The position numbers and the translations under genes were made by a program. A stretch of 57,770 nucleotides of DNA from Comchoanobacter sp040266255 (GTDB lineage Bacteria > Pseudomonadota > Gammaproteobacteria > Comchoanobacterales > Comchoanobacteraceae): NCBI GenBank assembly GCA_040266255.1, contig JBDQEV010000002.1, positions 1-57,770 on the forward strand. Direction: 5' to 3'. Positions within the stretch are counted from its first letter, which is position 1. Each line of letters begins with the position of its first letter. Of this stretch, positions 1 to 9,109 are shown in pieces. The notes beneath the pieces are model-generated. The model was given only the letters and a program-made list of their open reading frames with translations. It ran no database searches and had not been told where the DNA came from.

Positions 1-708
1 ATCATTTTCAATTAACATTTCAAGTAGCAACGGCTCAAACCTCACTTGCTCAAGCACAGAGTTAATCATATCTAATAATTGCTCTTTTACATCAGAAAAA
101 TCTCTAAGCAACATCCCTAACAACAACACTCCAACTTTAGCCTCCTCATCAAAACACTTCAGCAAGAGATGTTGCAATATCTTTTGTCCTTTTGATTTAT
201 TTATAAGTTCTAACACACTCTGATTATATTTCATTAAATGTCGAATGACTTTACTTGCTCCCACATTGCTCTGCTCAATTAATACCAAAACATCATCAAA
301 CAGCCCAAAAGCAATAAAGTATGCCAAAGGTGACTGTAGGTTTAGCATAGGAAATTCTGGATCAAACAACATAATATCTATCATTGAAGCCTGATTCGAG
401 ATCAAATGCCGAAGAACAGTTCTACCCTGTGTACTACTAAGCAAACAGTAACTAACAGGCAAAGAATACTCTTGAGGTTCAATGGGCTGATTTACCTGCA
501 GCTCACCTAACGCAGATGTGCCCACTTCTTGTTTTAGTAACGCCACCAAACAATCATTATATTTTGCGCTATTAGGGTTACTAAGCTCTTGACCAATTTT
601 ATTAATAAATATAGGAGATTTGAAACTTTCGATATTAAAACTTTTCTCGCTTACCTCTTTAAACAATGTATCTAATGTTGATATACTTGTCCCCCATAAT
701 CTAAACAT
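1..708 (-). CDS. Hypothetical protein, 3' end beyond the window edge
   Basis: An open frame of 236 codons runs from ATG at 708 to the window edge without a stop, so the C-terminus is missing. A strong Shine-Dalgarno (AAGGAG) sits about 6 nt before the ATG. The protein is helix-rich and soluble-looking. One stretch at about residues 117-140 (LQSPLAYFIAFGLFDDVLVL) has the shape of an ankyrin-type helix pair, but no full ankyrin repeat can be demonstrated. I do not recognise the family. It is transcribed divergently from the small membrane protein at 813. Function unknown; a host-interaction protein is only a guess from the accessory neighbourhood. Confidence 0.7.
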   Translation of the reverse strand, partial: MFRLWGTSISTLDTLFKEVSEKSFNIESFKSPIFINKIGQELSNPNSAKYNDCLVALLKQEVGTSALGELQVNQPIEPQEYSLPVSYCLLSSTQGRTVLRHLISNQASMIDIMLFDPEFPMLNLQSPLAYFIAFGLFDDVLVLIEQSNVGASKVIRHLMKYNQSVLELINKSKGQKILQHLLLKCFDEEAKVGVLLLGMLLRDFSDVKEQLLDMINSVLEQVRFEPLLLEMLIEND

Positions 709-812
709 CTCTTCTCCTTAGTGAAGTTACCTTATCCTACAATCCCAACTATTTAAGCACTTAACGTTTTATAAAAATCGTGCTAAACTCAATTTAACAT
801 TAGGAAGATGTC

Positions 813-1076
813 ATGCACAATCAATTAAATCGTTCTGCATTCAGCATTGCCTTAGCAGGCGCATGGGGAATAAGCATCATTGTACTTGGTTTACTCTCTC
901 ACTTCACGGGAGAAATACCAGGATTCATGCAAGCTGTAGACCGGCTTTACCCAGGCTCTGGCACAGGACCCAGAGGCATTTTAATTGCCTTAATATTTGG
1001 TATAGCACATGGCGCGCTAACTGGCTATCTCATCTCTTCTATCTATAATCTATATATCAAAGATCACTCAAAATAA
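813..1076 (+). CDS. Small two-helix membrane protein
   Basis: An 87-residue protein with two hydrophobic segments (about residues 12-30 and 55-80) joined by a Gly/Pro-rich loop containing YPGSGTGPRG. The layout resembles short bacterial membrane proteins that annotation pipelines often label bacteriophage holin on topology alone; there is no phage context here. The ATG at 813 is preceded by AGGAAG at 802-807. It lies alone between a divergent hypothetical gene and another membrane protein gene. Role unknown; it probably sits in the inner membrane. Confidence 0.75.
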   Translation: MHNQLNRSAFSIALAGAWGISIIVLGLLSHFTGEIPGFMQAVDRLYPGSGTGPRGILIALIFGIAHGALTGYLISSIYNLYIKDHSK

Positions 1077-1178
1077 TCTGACAAATCATTTTTTATGCCT
1101 ATAAACCTTCTTAAGGTATAACTTAAAAGGTTTAAAATGGTAGAAATTAATGATCTAAAGCATTAGATTGCTAAAGTA

Positions 1179-1784
1179 ATGAAAGTAGCAACAAAGATTG
1201 CGCAAGAACTTAATGAAGAAGAAATCGCATTCTCCGCTATAGCAAATTTGAGAGGTAAATACCCTAAAGAAGAATTTAATCAGTTTCTCCTAGATACACT
1301 TAAATTCAGTAACCCTGATCAGTATGAGTACACTCAACCACTGAAAGACCTTATCGTAACTATATCTGATGAAAAAGAAAATAGAACTCAAATAAATTTT
1401 CTCTTATTGGTACTATCCATAGCAGTTATTGCTCTATTAGCAACCTTAGCTCCCATAACTCATGTAGTTACAATTGCTTTTATAGTTGTCTTTGGCATTA
1501 TCTCATTGTACTCGATATATGACGAGTATTCATATCATAAGAGTCAAAAGTCTACACACAGCCCTGAAAAAAGCATTAGCGGTATGGAGGAAAGATCTCG
1601 TACATCCAATCAGCCAGTATATCGTAGCTCTTCAGCTTCCACTCCTGGCACCTCTCCCTCGCTGGTGCAAGGAAATGGCCCATCAGCTAAAAGCAGAGTC
1701 AGAAAACAAACACCCTCATCTAAGAATACCAAGAAAGAAGCACCAAGGCAGCAGAGAGGCCTAGGTCTAGGTCGTAACAACTAA
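1179..1784 (+). CDS. Hypothetical membrane protein, possibly with a broken 5' end
   Basis: 201 residues: a charged N-terminal domain (1-68), two adjacent transmembrane helices (about 69-90 and 94-112), then a Ser/Pro-rich tail that becomes strongly basic at the C-terminus. The ATG at 1179 has no visible Shine-Dalgarno. An in-frame ATG at 1137 does have one (AAAAGG, 1125-1130), but that frame meets an amber TAG at 1164-1166 after nine codons. The gene may therefore have lost its original start to a nonsense mutation and now rely on 1179. The 3' end overlaps the convergent gene at 1767 by 18 nt. No recognised family; the unstructured basic tail could be a secretion or binding tail (inference). 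Confidence 0.6.
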   Translation: MKVATKIAQELNEEEIAFSAIANLRGKYPKEEFNQFLLDTLKFSNPDQYEYTQPLKDLIVTISDEKENRTQINFLLLVLSIAVIALLATLAPITHVVTIAFIVVFGIISLYSIYDEYSYHKSQKSTHSPEKSISGMEERSRTSNQPVYRSSSASTPGTSPSLVQGNGPSAKSRVRKQTPSSKNTKKEAPRQQRGLGLGRNN

Positions 1785-3239
1785 CTCTGTACCATCAACC
1801 TCTAATAATGTTATTTGCCCATCTATATGCTGCTCAAGCTTATAATAATTGCGATCATATAAACTCAAAACTACTGATTCATTACCGCTAGAACAGAGCG
1901 TAACTTTATCCTGAGGAGAAACAGCATGGGAAAAAAACTCCCCATCCATATGTTTCTCCAGCATCAAATCAAGCGCCTTAGTTGCATCTATCTCAATTCC
2001 TTTATACCTCAATACTGCAAATAAATTATATACCCGACGTCCTTTTTCATAAGCGTCTTTCAAAGGGTTGCCATCAGATTCAAACAGATGTTTACAAGTA
2101 TCATATGCAAAAATAATGAATGACTCCCCGTAATTTCTCCACTGACTAATCGTATCCTGAGAAATTATTTCTAGCCTTTTAAGCTTAATTGCAGCTAATC
2201 TAGTCGGCCATCTAATAGAGGAGCTATGTAATTCATGATCAATTATATGCGTATAATCACTCAATTCAAGGCTTGAAAGCTCCAAGCTCAAAACTTCTGC
2301 ACTATCAAATGCATGCCTTTCATGAAACTTCACCAAGCCATTAAGTGATATTTTTGCATTCTTACAACCCAAAAAAGCACCATCAATATTTTTTACTGTG
2401 TCAGCACATAAGCTTAAACCATTTGTGTCACCAAATGCATGCGAACCGATGAGTGCCGCCTTAGGTGCATGAACAGTCAGATCAAAAGCACCCTGGAATG
2501 CGGCATCTTCTATTTCCTTGAGATGATTTAATTTAAGAACACCCGTCATTAAAACCCAAGGCAAATCTATCGAATTAAGCCCCTCACAAACCTCTAGTTG
2601 AGGCAAAAACTGAAGAATATCCTGGCAAAATTTCTGAGAAGTATATTTTTTATGATTAATAATTTGTAATTCTTTTAAATGAGGCGCTTCTATGCTATCT
2701 ACATCACAAAGACTGTCTTGATTAAGCACTAAACTATTTCTATTCCAGCGAACACACTCAAATTTAAATAGCTCTGGCGTTGCATTAAGCCCTGCAATGC
2801 CAGCATCGGCATATTTAGAAGTTTTACTTTGAATAAAGACACACTTTGGGTCTGCGTATACCTTAACTGTTTCATCAAGAGATAAATCTGGTAGCTGGAA
2901 TGATTTCCCAACAGCATAGATCCTAGAAAGATTTTTCCCCTTTACAACATACCCTCCATCCTTGGTTTCAACATAATTTTCCCCTCCCATTGTCGATAAC
3001 CAAGGCTGAATGCTCACAAAAAGACACGAACCAAAGCAACAAGTGAATGCTGCATAAAATAGCAATGAAGCACCAGTACCTAGAAATGTACTTTCAACCA
3101 TAATGAAAAAAAATATTGTACATGCCATTAAGCAAATGCTGAGCGCACTCAAAAAGTAAATCTTCATGTTGTGAGCACGCTTAGCTATCTTAAATCTTGA
3201 ATCAAGATTATCAGATTTATAATAAAGTACATTCTTCAT
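1767..3239 (-). CDS. Membrane-anchored leucine-rich-repeat-like (BspA type) protein
   Basis: 490 residues. Two transmembrane helices lie near the N-terminus (about 27-48 and 53-78). The middle (about 190-330) has irregular repeats of the kind seen in BspA-like/LRR_5 proteins, with turns such as EIEDAAFQGAFDL and LIGSHAFG followed by short strands. The C-terminal region (340-490) contains FIIFAYDTCKHLFE, which is also present in the damaged paralogue just downstream at 3507-4965. The start ATG has an AAGGA Shine-Dalgarno. LRR-like proteins of this sort often mediate protein-protein contact, so a surface or host-interaction role is possible but not shown. Confidence is high that it is a gene and moderate for the fold. 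Confidence 0.8.
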   Translation of the reverse strand: MKNVLYYKSDNLDSRFKIAKRAHNMKIYFLSALSICLMACTIFFFIMVESTFLGTGASLLFYAAFTCCFGSCLFVSIQPWLSTMGGENYVETKDGGYVVKGKNLSRIYAVGKSFQLPDLSLDETVKVYADPKCVFIQSKTSKYADAGIAGLNATPELFKFECVRWNRNSLVLNQDSLCDVDSIEAPHLKELQIINHKKYTSQKFCQDILQFLPQLEVCEGLNSIDLPWVLMTGVLKLNHLKEIEDAAFQGAFDLTVHAPKAALIGSHAFGDTNGLSLCADTVKNIDGAFLGCKNAKISLNGLVKFHERHAFDSAEVLSLELSSLELSDYTHIIDHELHSSSIRWPTRLAAIKLKRLEIISQDTISQWRNYGESFIIFAYDTCKHLFESDGNPLKDAYEKGRRVYNLFAVLRYKGIEIDATKALDLMLEKHMDGEFFSHAVSPQDKVTLCSSGNESVVLSLYDRNYYKLEQHIDGQITLLEVDGTELVVTT

Positions 3240-3506
3240 TTTTCCTTATCCTAGAATAATTCATATTTAAGGTAGCAAAGTAAAGTTGTGAGATCAATAT
3301 ATCCGCTCTTTATTCAAAGGAGTATCACTTGCCTTGCTGACATGCTAACAGCTGGTGGCTCTAAAGCTGGCAATGATGACCTTGTCAATTAATGATAGCT
3401 GTAATCTTTCATATTTCCGTAGTGATCAATTAGCTGCACTCTTAGACCATAGACCGAAGAATAATAGACACAATCATACATGACAATTTAGCAAGGCTTG
3501 ACAGAA

Positions 3507-4965
3507 TCAAACCCTCAAACCCTTAAGATCCTCCAAATTCTCAACCTGTGTACAGATACTCCCCGTATACTGATCTAATTGAAATACAGACCCCATGCCT
3601 CGTTTTCTGAGCATCAGTGATCCATTCTCCGAAGTGCACAGGGTTACTGCCTCTGGAGGATTGACAGCGTGAGATTTAAAGCAACCACCAGAAGCATTTT
3701 CTAGCATCAAATCAAGCGCTTTATTTGCATCAACTGGTGTATCACCTACACTAAATGAAAGCAAATTATATACTTCACGGCCTCTTTCATACGCTGCTTT
3801 CAAAACGTTATCTTTGTCTTCAAATAAGTGCTTACACTGATCATATGCAAAAATAATAAATGTATCCCCATACTCTTGCCAAGCTCTAACAGCCCTTTCA
3901 CTTAAGCTACTAAGCATTTTGATCTTAATCGCATGAAGCTTTTTGGGCCAAGTAATACTGCTATTTTCACCGTGATTACAATTATAATAATCAGTTGATA
4001 CTAAGCTTAAGAGCTCTAAGCTATGTACTGTCGAACCGTTAAATACTGATGACGATGTAAAGCCTTGTAAACCATTAAGGGATATATAAGCACTCTCACA
4101 ATCATCAAAAGCATTTTGTCCTACCGTCTGTACTTGGTCAGCACAAAATTTAAAATTTTTGACCTTCTCAAATGCTGCCCAGCCAATGGATACTGCTTTA
4201 GGCGCATGAATATTAATCGATCTATGACCTTTAAATGCACTATCTGGTATAGAGGCAATCTGAGCAAAACTCAGCTTATCTTTCGGCATACAGTATTTCA
4301 AATTACTGAGCCCTTCAATAGATTCTAATTGAGGCAAAAGAGCCCATAGGGTGCTAAGTCATCTTCTTTAAAAAAACTATTACTCCTTTTGAGTTCCAAT
4401 TCCTTCAAGTTTGGCGCCTCAAGAGTCGAAATACTGTGAAAATTTTCAGCACCAAGCACCAAACTCTTACTATAACTACGTACATTTTTGAACTTCAAAA
4501 AATTATCCAGTTCGGATAGAGAGCGAGTATCCTTACCATCAACTAAAAATCTTTTACTTTGAGTAAATACACAGTTTGGATCTGCACAATATACTTCAAC
4601 TATCTCGCCTAAATCTAAATCGGGCAATTCAAATGTCTTTCCAGTCGCATAGACTTTATATAATTTACCCTCTTCAAGCAGTATGCACCCTCTTTAGTTT
4701 CAACAATCTTTGTGTCAGGCACTAACACATAAGGTATAAAACTCCAATAAAGACCGGCCAAGGAAACACACGCATACAGTATCTTTAATAGTGCAGATGT
4801 AGCTAGTAAAAATAGAGATTGATTAATGAAAAAAACATACGACGTCAGGAAGAGAAAATAAATACTTAGTCCTAAAGCAAAATAAACTTTTCCATTGATG
4901 TGGCTCCGGTCCGCCTTAATTTTTGAGCGAATATCATCAACATAATTATGGATTACTGTAACCAT
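3507..4965 (-). pseudogene. Frameshifted paralogue of the leucine-rich-repeat-like protein
   Basis: Three consecutive minus-strand frames (4965-4615, 4627-4325, 4337-3507) align end to end with the intact protein at 1767-3239. Shared landmarks in order are the double membrane helix, VETKEGAY against VETKDGGY, ELPDLDL against QLPDLSL, LLPQLES against FLPQLEV, HAPKAVSIG against HAPKAALIG, and FIIFAYDQCKHLFE against FIIFAYDTCKHLFE. One frameshift lies at about 4665-4690 and a second at about 4335-4350. The three pieces together would make about 485 residues, like the intact copy. This is a recent tandem duplicate in decay, unless slippage restores the frame. The ATG at 4965 has only a weak ribosome-binding site. 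Confidence 0.8.
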
Positions 4966-5039
4966 TTTTATTTATCTATTAAATAGTATAGTTTCAACAT
5001 AACAGAGCTCTACTGTCAGATCCACTACTATCTATTTCA

Positions 5040-7265
5040 TCAAGAAGAAAAATCACATAACGCTTCTAAGACTTGCTTTGGGGATCTTGAGTGCTTACAA
5101 GCTAACATTTGATGAAAGAGTACAGTTGATGGTGTGAGCGCTGGCAGTGTGTTCATCTCAATAATGATCATATGATTGCTTTGACAGTGGTAAAATAAAT
5201 CAAATCTTGCATAATGCCGTAACGATAAGTTAACCGCAATCTGTTCTAATTTTTCTTGCACAATTTCAACCTGCCTTTCAGACATGATAGCTTTGGGTGG
5301 AGGTGTAAAATTAATCCCAGTCCCCCCCTGAAACTTCTCTGCTTCACTTAAGAACGCTGAAGCTGCTACAGACAAGCTTGGTGGCTTTGCACGATATCTA
5401 CCCTGCTCTTGCCAAACAACGACTGTAAGCTCAACATAACCACTAACATGCTCATGCTTCAGCTGATGCTTGCGTACTGTAATTTGATCAGTACTTATAT
5501 AAGGCTCTATAATATAGCCTTCAGGTATATCTTTTAGATCAGAAGCAGACTCAATGATCGATATACCTTTAGAACATCCCTCAAAGCGTGGCTTTGCAAT
5601 CAATTTGGTTTGTGATAATTGTTTAAAGATCCACTGATCATTCTCTTCTTGAGTTCCAGCAACTTTCCAAATTAACTGAGATAGTGCAGATACACCTTGG
5701 ATATTTTGTGCATTCACCCATTTGGAAAATGCATACTTATCCATTGCCAAACTTGCAACAGCATGCATGGATCCGTTGAATGGAATTTGATGCAACTCTA
5801 AGATCTGCTGAAGTCGGCCATCTTCTCCCAGTCCACCATGTAGTGCTAAAAATACTTGAGCCTGCTGCTCTTTAGCTCTGTTGACAAACTCTACTACGGA
5901 CATTGGCAATGAGGGTGATAATATAGGTAATGCATCTAAACTCAGCTGCTTTCTGATCTGATTGATTAAAATATAATGATCTTTTGGGCCAGTCAGCTGC
6001 TCAAATACTTCCTCAACTGTATGGTTCAATAAATGCGAATAAGCCATTGACCAAACCTTTTCTTCATGGTCTAAAAAATAAGCATAAGGTTGGTAAAACT
6101 CTGAAGCATTTAATTTTAACCAAACATTGGTACCACTCATCAGTGAAACTTGCTTTTCTGTAGAGGCGCCGCCCATTAACACATATACTGGCTTTTTACT
6201 ATTATTTGTCTTTGGTCTTAATTTCAATATTTTTTTAACTCTACTTGCCGCATTATTGATGATGTGTCCCAGTATCATTTGATGTGACATACCCAATTGA
6301 CTGGCTTGAATAAAAACAAAACTATTTTGTTCTAGCCCGCTAACAGGATTAAAATCTGAGAAGATAATTTTTTGATCCACGATCCAGCCATCTAACCTAG
6401 CCACATCTCTCATCTTAAAGTGTTTGAATAACTGCTGTGCTTGTTGTCGAATTTTTAAAATCAAAGCTTGACTAAATCTTGGGGGACAGTGGATACGAGT
6501 GCATGATGATGGCAAATATTTCCTCTGATAACTATAGATCCCCTCAACCTGTACTACAATTTCTGCTGGCATTAATGCTATAGGACCCTGATGGCTCTCA
6601 ATCACAACAACTGTAAACTCAACTCCAGTACAATACTCTTGCACTAAAATATCGCAGTCATATAAGGATTGAATATCGGTTATTGCTTGTTGTGCTTGAT
6701 GCAAATCATGCACGATATGAACCCCCAATGAAGACCCTCCCTTTGAGGGCTTGAGTACAACCGGCATTTGATTTTGTAATTGATGAATCTGAGCAACTGA
6801 TTTAGAAATGTCATAGTATTGACTATTCAATATATCAAACCCTAGCTGATCCAAATACTGATTGGCCAAACCTTTATCAAACATTTTTTGACAGGTTAAG
6901 GAAGCTGCGCCTACAAAAGCAATATGGTTTTTCTCAAGCATTAACTGTATAGCACCATCCTCACCATATGGACCATGAATCAATGGGTATACCAAGTCAC
7001 ATCTTTGCAGTTGAGATATCCAACTCTGCTCACTTAACTTATCTTGTGACTCTAACTTGTAGTCAAAATCCTCACATGTATTTGAATAGATCAATGACTG
7101 ATCTAATTGATAAACCTCAAAAACTGCATTGACATAATAAATTTCAATTTCTAATTGATAAACAGATAAATGATCGACCACACTGCGTGTTGAGTTCAGT
7201 GAAATTCCTCTTTCAGCAGATGGACCTCCACATATGAGTGCAATTCTAGACAATGCACTAGTCAT
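5040..7265 (-). CDS. ddl: Tandem (two-module) D-alanine--D-alanine ligase
   Basis: 741 residues, about twice the usual Ddl length of roughly 300-370, built from two ATP-grasp Ddl modules in one frame. Ddl makes the D-Ala-D-Ala dipeptide of peptidoglycan precursors in the cytoplasm. Module 1 (1-345): GGPSAE at 13-18, HGPYGEDG at 97-104, KPSKGGSSLG at 172-181, Lys-Tyr at 249-250, and DFN at 304-306 where the family has ExN. Module 2 (358-741): GGASTE at 365-370, HGGLGEDG at 476-483, KPRFEGCSKG at 558-567, Lys-Phe at 644-645, and a canonical EMNTLPALTPST from 703. Each half keeps some catalytic residues and alters others, so one may be regulatory or they may cooperate (inference). It is the last gene of the dcw operon and overlaps murB by 8 nt. 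The Shine-Dalgarno GAGG precedes its ATG. Confidence 0.85.
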   Translation of the reverse strand: MTSALSRIALICGGPSAERGISLNSTRSVVDHLSVYQLEIEIYYVNAVFEVYQLDQSLIYSNTCEDFDYKLESQDKLSEQSWISQLQRCDLVYPLIHGPYGEDGAIQLMLEKNHIAFVGAASLTCQKMFDKGLANQYLDQLGFDILNSQYYDISKSVAQIHQLQNQMPVVLKPSKGGSSLGVHIVHDLHQAQQAITDIQSLYDCDILVQEYCTGVEFTVVVIESHQGPIALMPAEIVVQVEGIYSYQRKYLPSSCTRIHCPPRFSQALILKIRQQAQQLFKHFKMRDVARLDGWIVDQKIIFSDFNPVSGLEQNSFVFIQASQLGMSHQMILGHIINNAASRVKKILKLRPKTNNSKKPVYVLMGGASTEKQVSLMSGTNVWLKLNASEFYQPYAYFLDHEEKVWSMAYSHLLNHTVEEVFEQLTGPKDHYILINQIRKQLSLDALPILSPSLPMSVVEFVNRAKEQQAQVFLALHGGLGEDGRLQQILELHQIPFNGSMHAVASLAMDKYAFSKWVNAQNIQGVSALSQLIWKVAGTQEENDQWIFKQLSQTKLIAKPRFEGCSKGISIIESASDLKDIPEGYIIEPYISTDQITVRKHQLKHEHVSGYVELTVVVWQEQGRYRAKPPSLSVAASAFLSEAEKFQGGTGINFTPPPKAIMSERQVEIVQEKLEQIAVNLSLRHYARFDLFYHCQSNHMIIIEMNTLPALTPSTVLFHQMLACKHSRSPKQVLEALCDFSS

Positions 7266-8112
7266 ATATCTTTACCTCAAGCTGCGGCTGATATTGCGTT
7301 GCAGCATAAACTGCATCTTGCATAATTTGAATCAAGTTCAACACATCCTTTGTTGTTGCTTGCTGTAAATGGTTTTCTATAAAGTTTGCATGCTTAGGTG
7401 AAACACGTGCTCCACCAAAACGCCGCCCCCTAAAACCTAATTGATCAAGTAGTATACCAATACTTTGATCAGGTAAGTTTTTAAAGACACAACCACAATT
7501 ATAAGTCCCTATTGGTTGTGCTGCATTGCGCTTTTGAATCATTGAACGCATTGATGCATCAGCAATAATTGGACAAGTGATCTCAAACTTTAATTTAGCT
7601 GATAAGAAACAATGTACAAAATATTTTTTAGCAATAACATTTCTATATCCAATACAAAAGTCTTCTGGAAAAAGCTCTATGATGCCTTGATCGGTTAAAA
7701 CACGGACTGACTGAACAAAATCCCAAATAGCACGTCCTTGGGCACCAGCATTCATTACCAATGCACCGCCAAGCATGCCAGGTATGCCCACTAGAAAACC
7801 AGCATCACACATTCCAAGCTTTATTGCTTTTTTACCGATTTTTGCAAGAGTGAGACCAACTTGGGCATCAAAGATATCTCCATCTATCGTGTAATGATTC
7901 AAGTGTCGCATTCTCACCAATACTGCATCTAATTCATGATCTGGAAAAAGTACATTAGACCCTAGCCCTAAAAACAAGAGTCCATGCTTTGTTTCCGGAA
8001 CTGATTTGACTTGAGTGATTAATTCTGCTTCTGTTTTTGGCTCTAAATAAAAGCGTACCGTTGACCCTAGACGCCAAGAATTCATTCTTTTGATTTGCAT
8101 ACTATGAATCAT
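7258..8112 (-). CDS. murB: UDP-N-acetylenolpyruvoylglucosamine reductase MurB
   Basis: 284 residues. MurB is a cytoplasmic FAD enzyme that reduces UDP-GlcNAc-enolpyruvate to UDP-MurNAc with NADPH. FAD-domain signatures are present: GLGSNVLFPD (49-58), GIPGMLGGALVMNAGA (109-124) and a conserved YRN (156-158). The C-terminal domain has NCGCVFKN (205-212), HANFIEN and a terminal LE (278-279) matching the catalytic glutamate. The usual proton-donating serine of the GSxFKNP motif is Cys208 here. Its start overlaps the murG stop by 11 nt, with AAGGTG as Shine-Dalgarno. It directly follows murG; the usual intervening murC is missing. Confidence 0.93.
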   Translation of the reverse strand: MIHSMQIKRMNSWRLGSTVRFYLEPKTEAELITQVKSVPETKHGLLFLGLGSNVLFPDHELDAVLVRMRHLNHYTIDGDIFDAQVGLTLAKIGKKAIKLGMCDAGFLVGIPGMLGGALVMNAGAQGRAIWDFVQSVRVLTDQGIIELFPEDFCIGYRNVIAKKYFVHCFLSAKLKFEITCPIIADASMRSMIQKRNAAQPIGTYNCGCVFKNLPDQSIGILLDQLGFRGRRFGGARVSPKHANFIENHLQQATTKDVLNLIQIMQDAVYAATQYQPQLEVKIYD

Positions 8113-9109
8113 TGATCACCTTTTTTATCAACGTAGTAATTTCTTGCGTTGCATTAGGTGTTTGTAATTGATGTAACATTTTCATCATATAAATCCGATA
8201 ATCATGATCAGTGATCAACTTCTTCAAACCAGATCTTAAACTATCTTGATCTTGATTAGATAATAAAATTGCTTGCTGATCTAAAAAGTACTTAGCATTA
8301 TAATATTGATGATTTTGTGAAGCATTTGGTAGTGGTACCGTAAGAGCTGGAAGACGATGTGCAGTAATTTCTGCGAGTGTCATTGCACCGGCTCGACAAA
8401 CAACCATATCAGCCCACTCATATAAACTTAGCATGTCATGCGAAAAAGAAATCACCTCTGCATTAATACCCCGGAGCTGATAAAGATGCTCTACTTTTTT
8501 CTGATGCTTCCCACAAATGTGCTTAATTTTTAGTTGCGGATAGATCTTCAGTAGCTCTGGCAATGTTTGATTTAAATAAGCACTTCCAAGTGAGCCACCA
8601 ATAATCAACAAGTTCTGGTGAAATCGCTCTTTATATGTTGGATAACCTACAGGGTTTCCAACCAGTTCTATATTTTTTAATGGGTATGCTCCTATATTCA
8701 ACGTCGAAAAACAGCTCAAAAATCGATTGGCGTAACCCATAACAGCATTTTGCTCATGTAGCACCACTGGAATATTATAGAACCAGCAGATGATACCAGG
8801 CACAATAGTCATATAACTTCCAGTGAGAAACACTGCCTTAGGTTGTACTCTTATAATTACTGACTTAACAGAAATCACCCAGTGATATAACTGCTTTATC
8901 ATTGATAGAACATTAAAGATACGAATGGCTCGAAAATTGACAGCTTGAATTACATCAAAGTTAATCTGCATTTTATCTGCTATTTGATGCTCTAAAGAAC
9001 CTTCACGTCCAATCCAGTGGCAACTATGACCTTGATCTAGCCATGCCTGTGCAACTGCCTTTGCTGGTAAAATATGCCCCCCTGATGGACCTGTAACAAT
9101 TAACAACAT
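8102..9109 (-). CDS. murG: UDP-GlcNAc:lipid-I N-acetylglucosaminyltransferase MurG
   Basis: 335 residues. MurG converts lipid I to lipid II at the cytoplasmic face of the inner membrane. The N-terminal glycine loop reads GPSGGHILPA, a variant of GGTGGHxxPA. The C-terminal half has GGSLGSAYLN and the sugar-nucleotide site RAGAMTLAE with PLPNASQNHQYYNA. The length is slightly short of the usual ~355. It overlaps ftsW by 10 nt and murB by 11 nt within the same operon. The identification is secure. Confidence 0.94.
   Translation of the reverse strand: MLLIVTGPSGGHILPAKAVAQAWLDQGHSCHWIGREGSLEHQIADKMQINFDVIQAVNFRAIRIFNVLSMIKQLYHWVISVKSVIIRVQPKAVFLTGSYMTIVPGIICWFYNIPVVLHEQNAVMGYANRFLSCFSTLNIGAYPLKNIELVGNPVGYPTYKERFHQNLLIIGGSLGSAYLNQTLPELLKIYPQLKIKHICGKHQKKVEHLYQLRGINAEVISFSHDMLSLYEWADMVVCRAGAMTLAEITAHRLPALTVPLPNASQNHQYYNAKYFLDQQAILLSNQDQDSLRSGLKKLITDHDYRIYMMKMLHQLQTPNATQEITTLIKKVINDS

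Noticed and set aside
813..1076. Prophage holin reading of the 87-residue protein
   Set aside because: Topology alone suggests it; there are no endolysin, capsid, integrase or other phage genes anywhere in the window.
1110..1127. CTTAAG-N6-CTTAAA resembling a PmrA-type box of Legionella or Coxiella
   Set aside because: The spacing of the TTAA cores is 12 rather than 11, it lies almost on the start codon rather than near -35, and a single weak match in AT-rich DNA is expected by chance.
3288..3392. Plus-strand GTG-initiated 34-codon frame between the two leucine-rich-repeat-like genes
   Set aside because: Too short, no clear Shine-Dalgarno, no recognised sequence; the 266-bp gap otherwise shows nothing identifiable.
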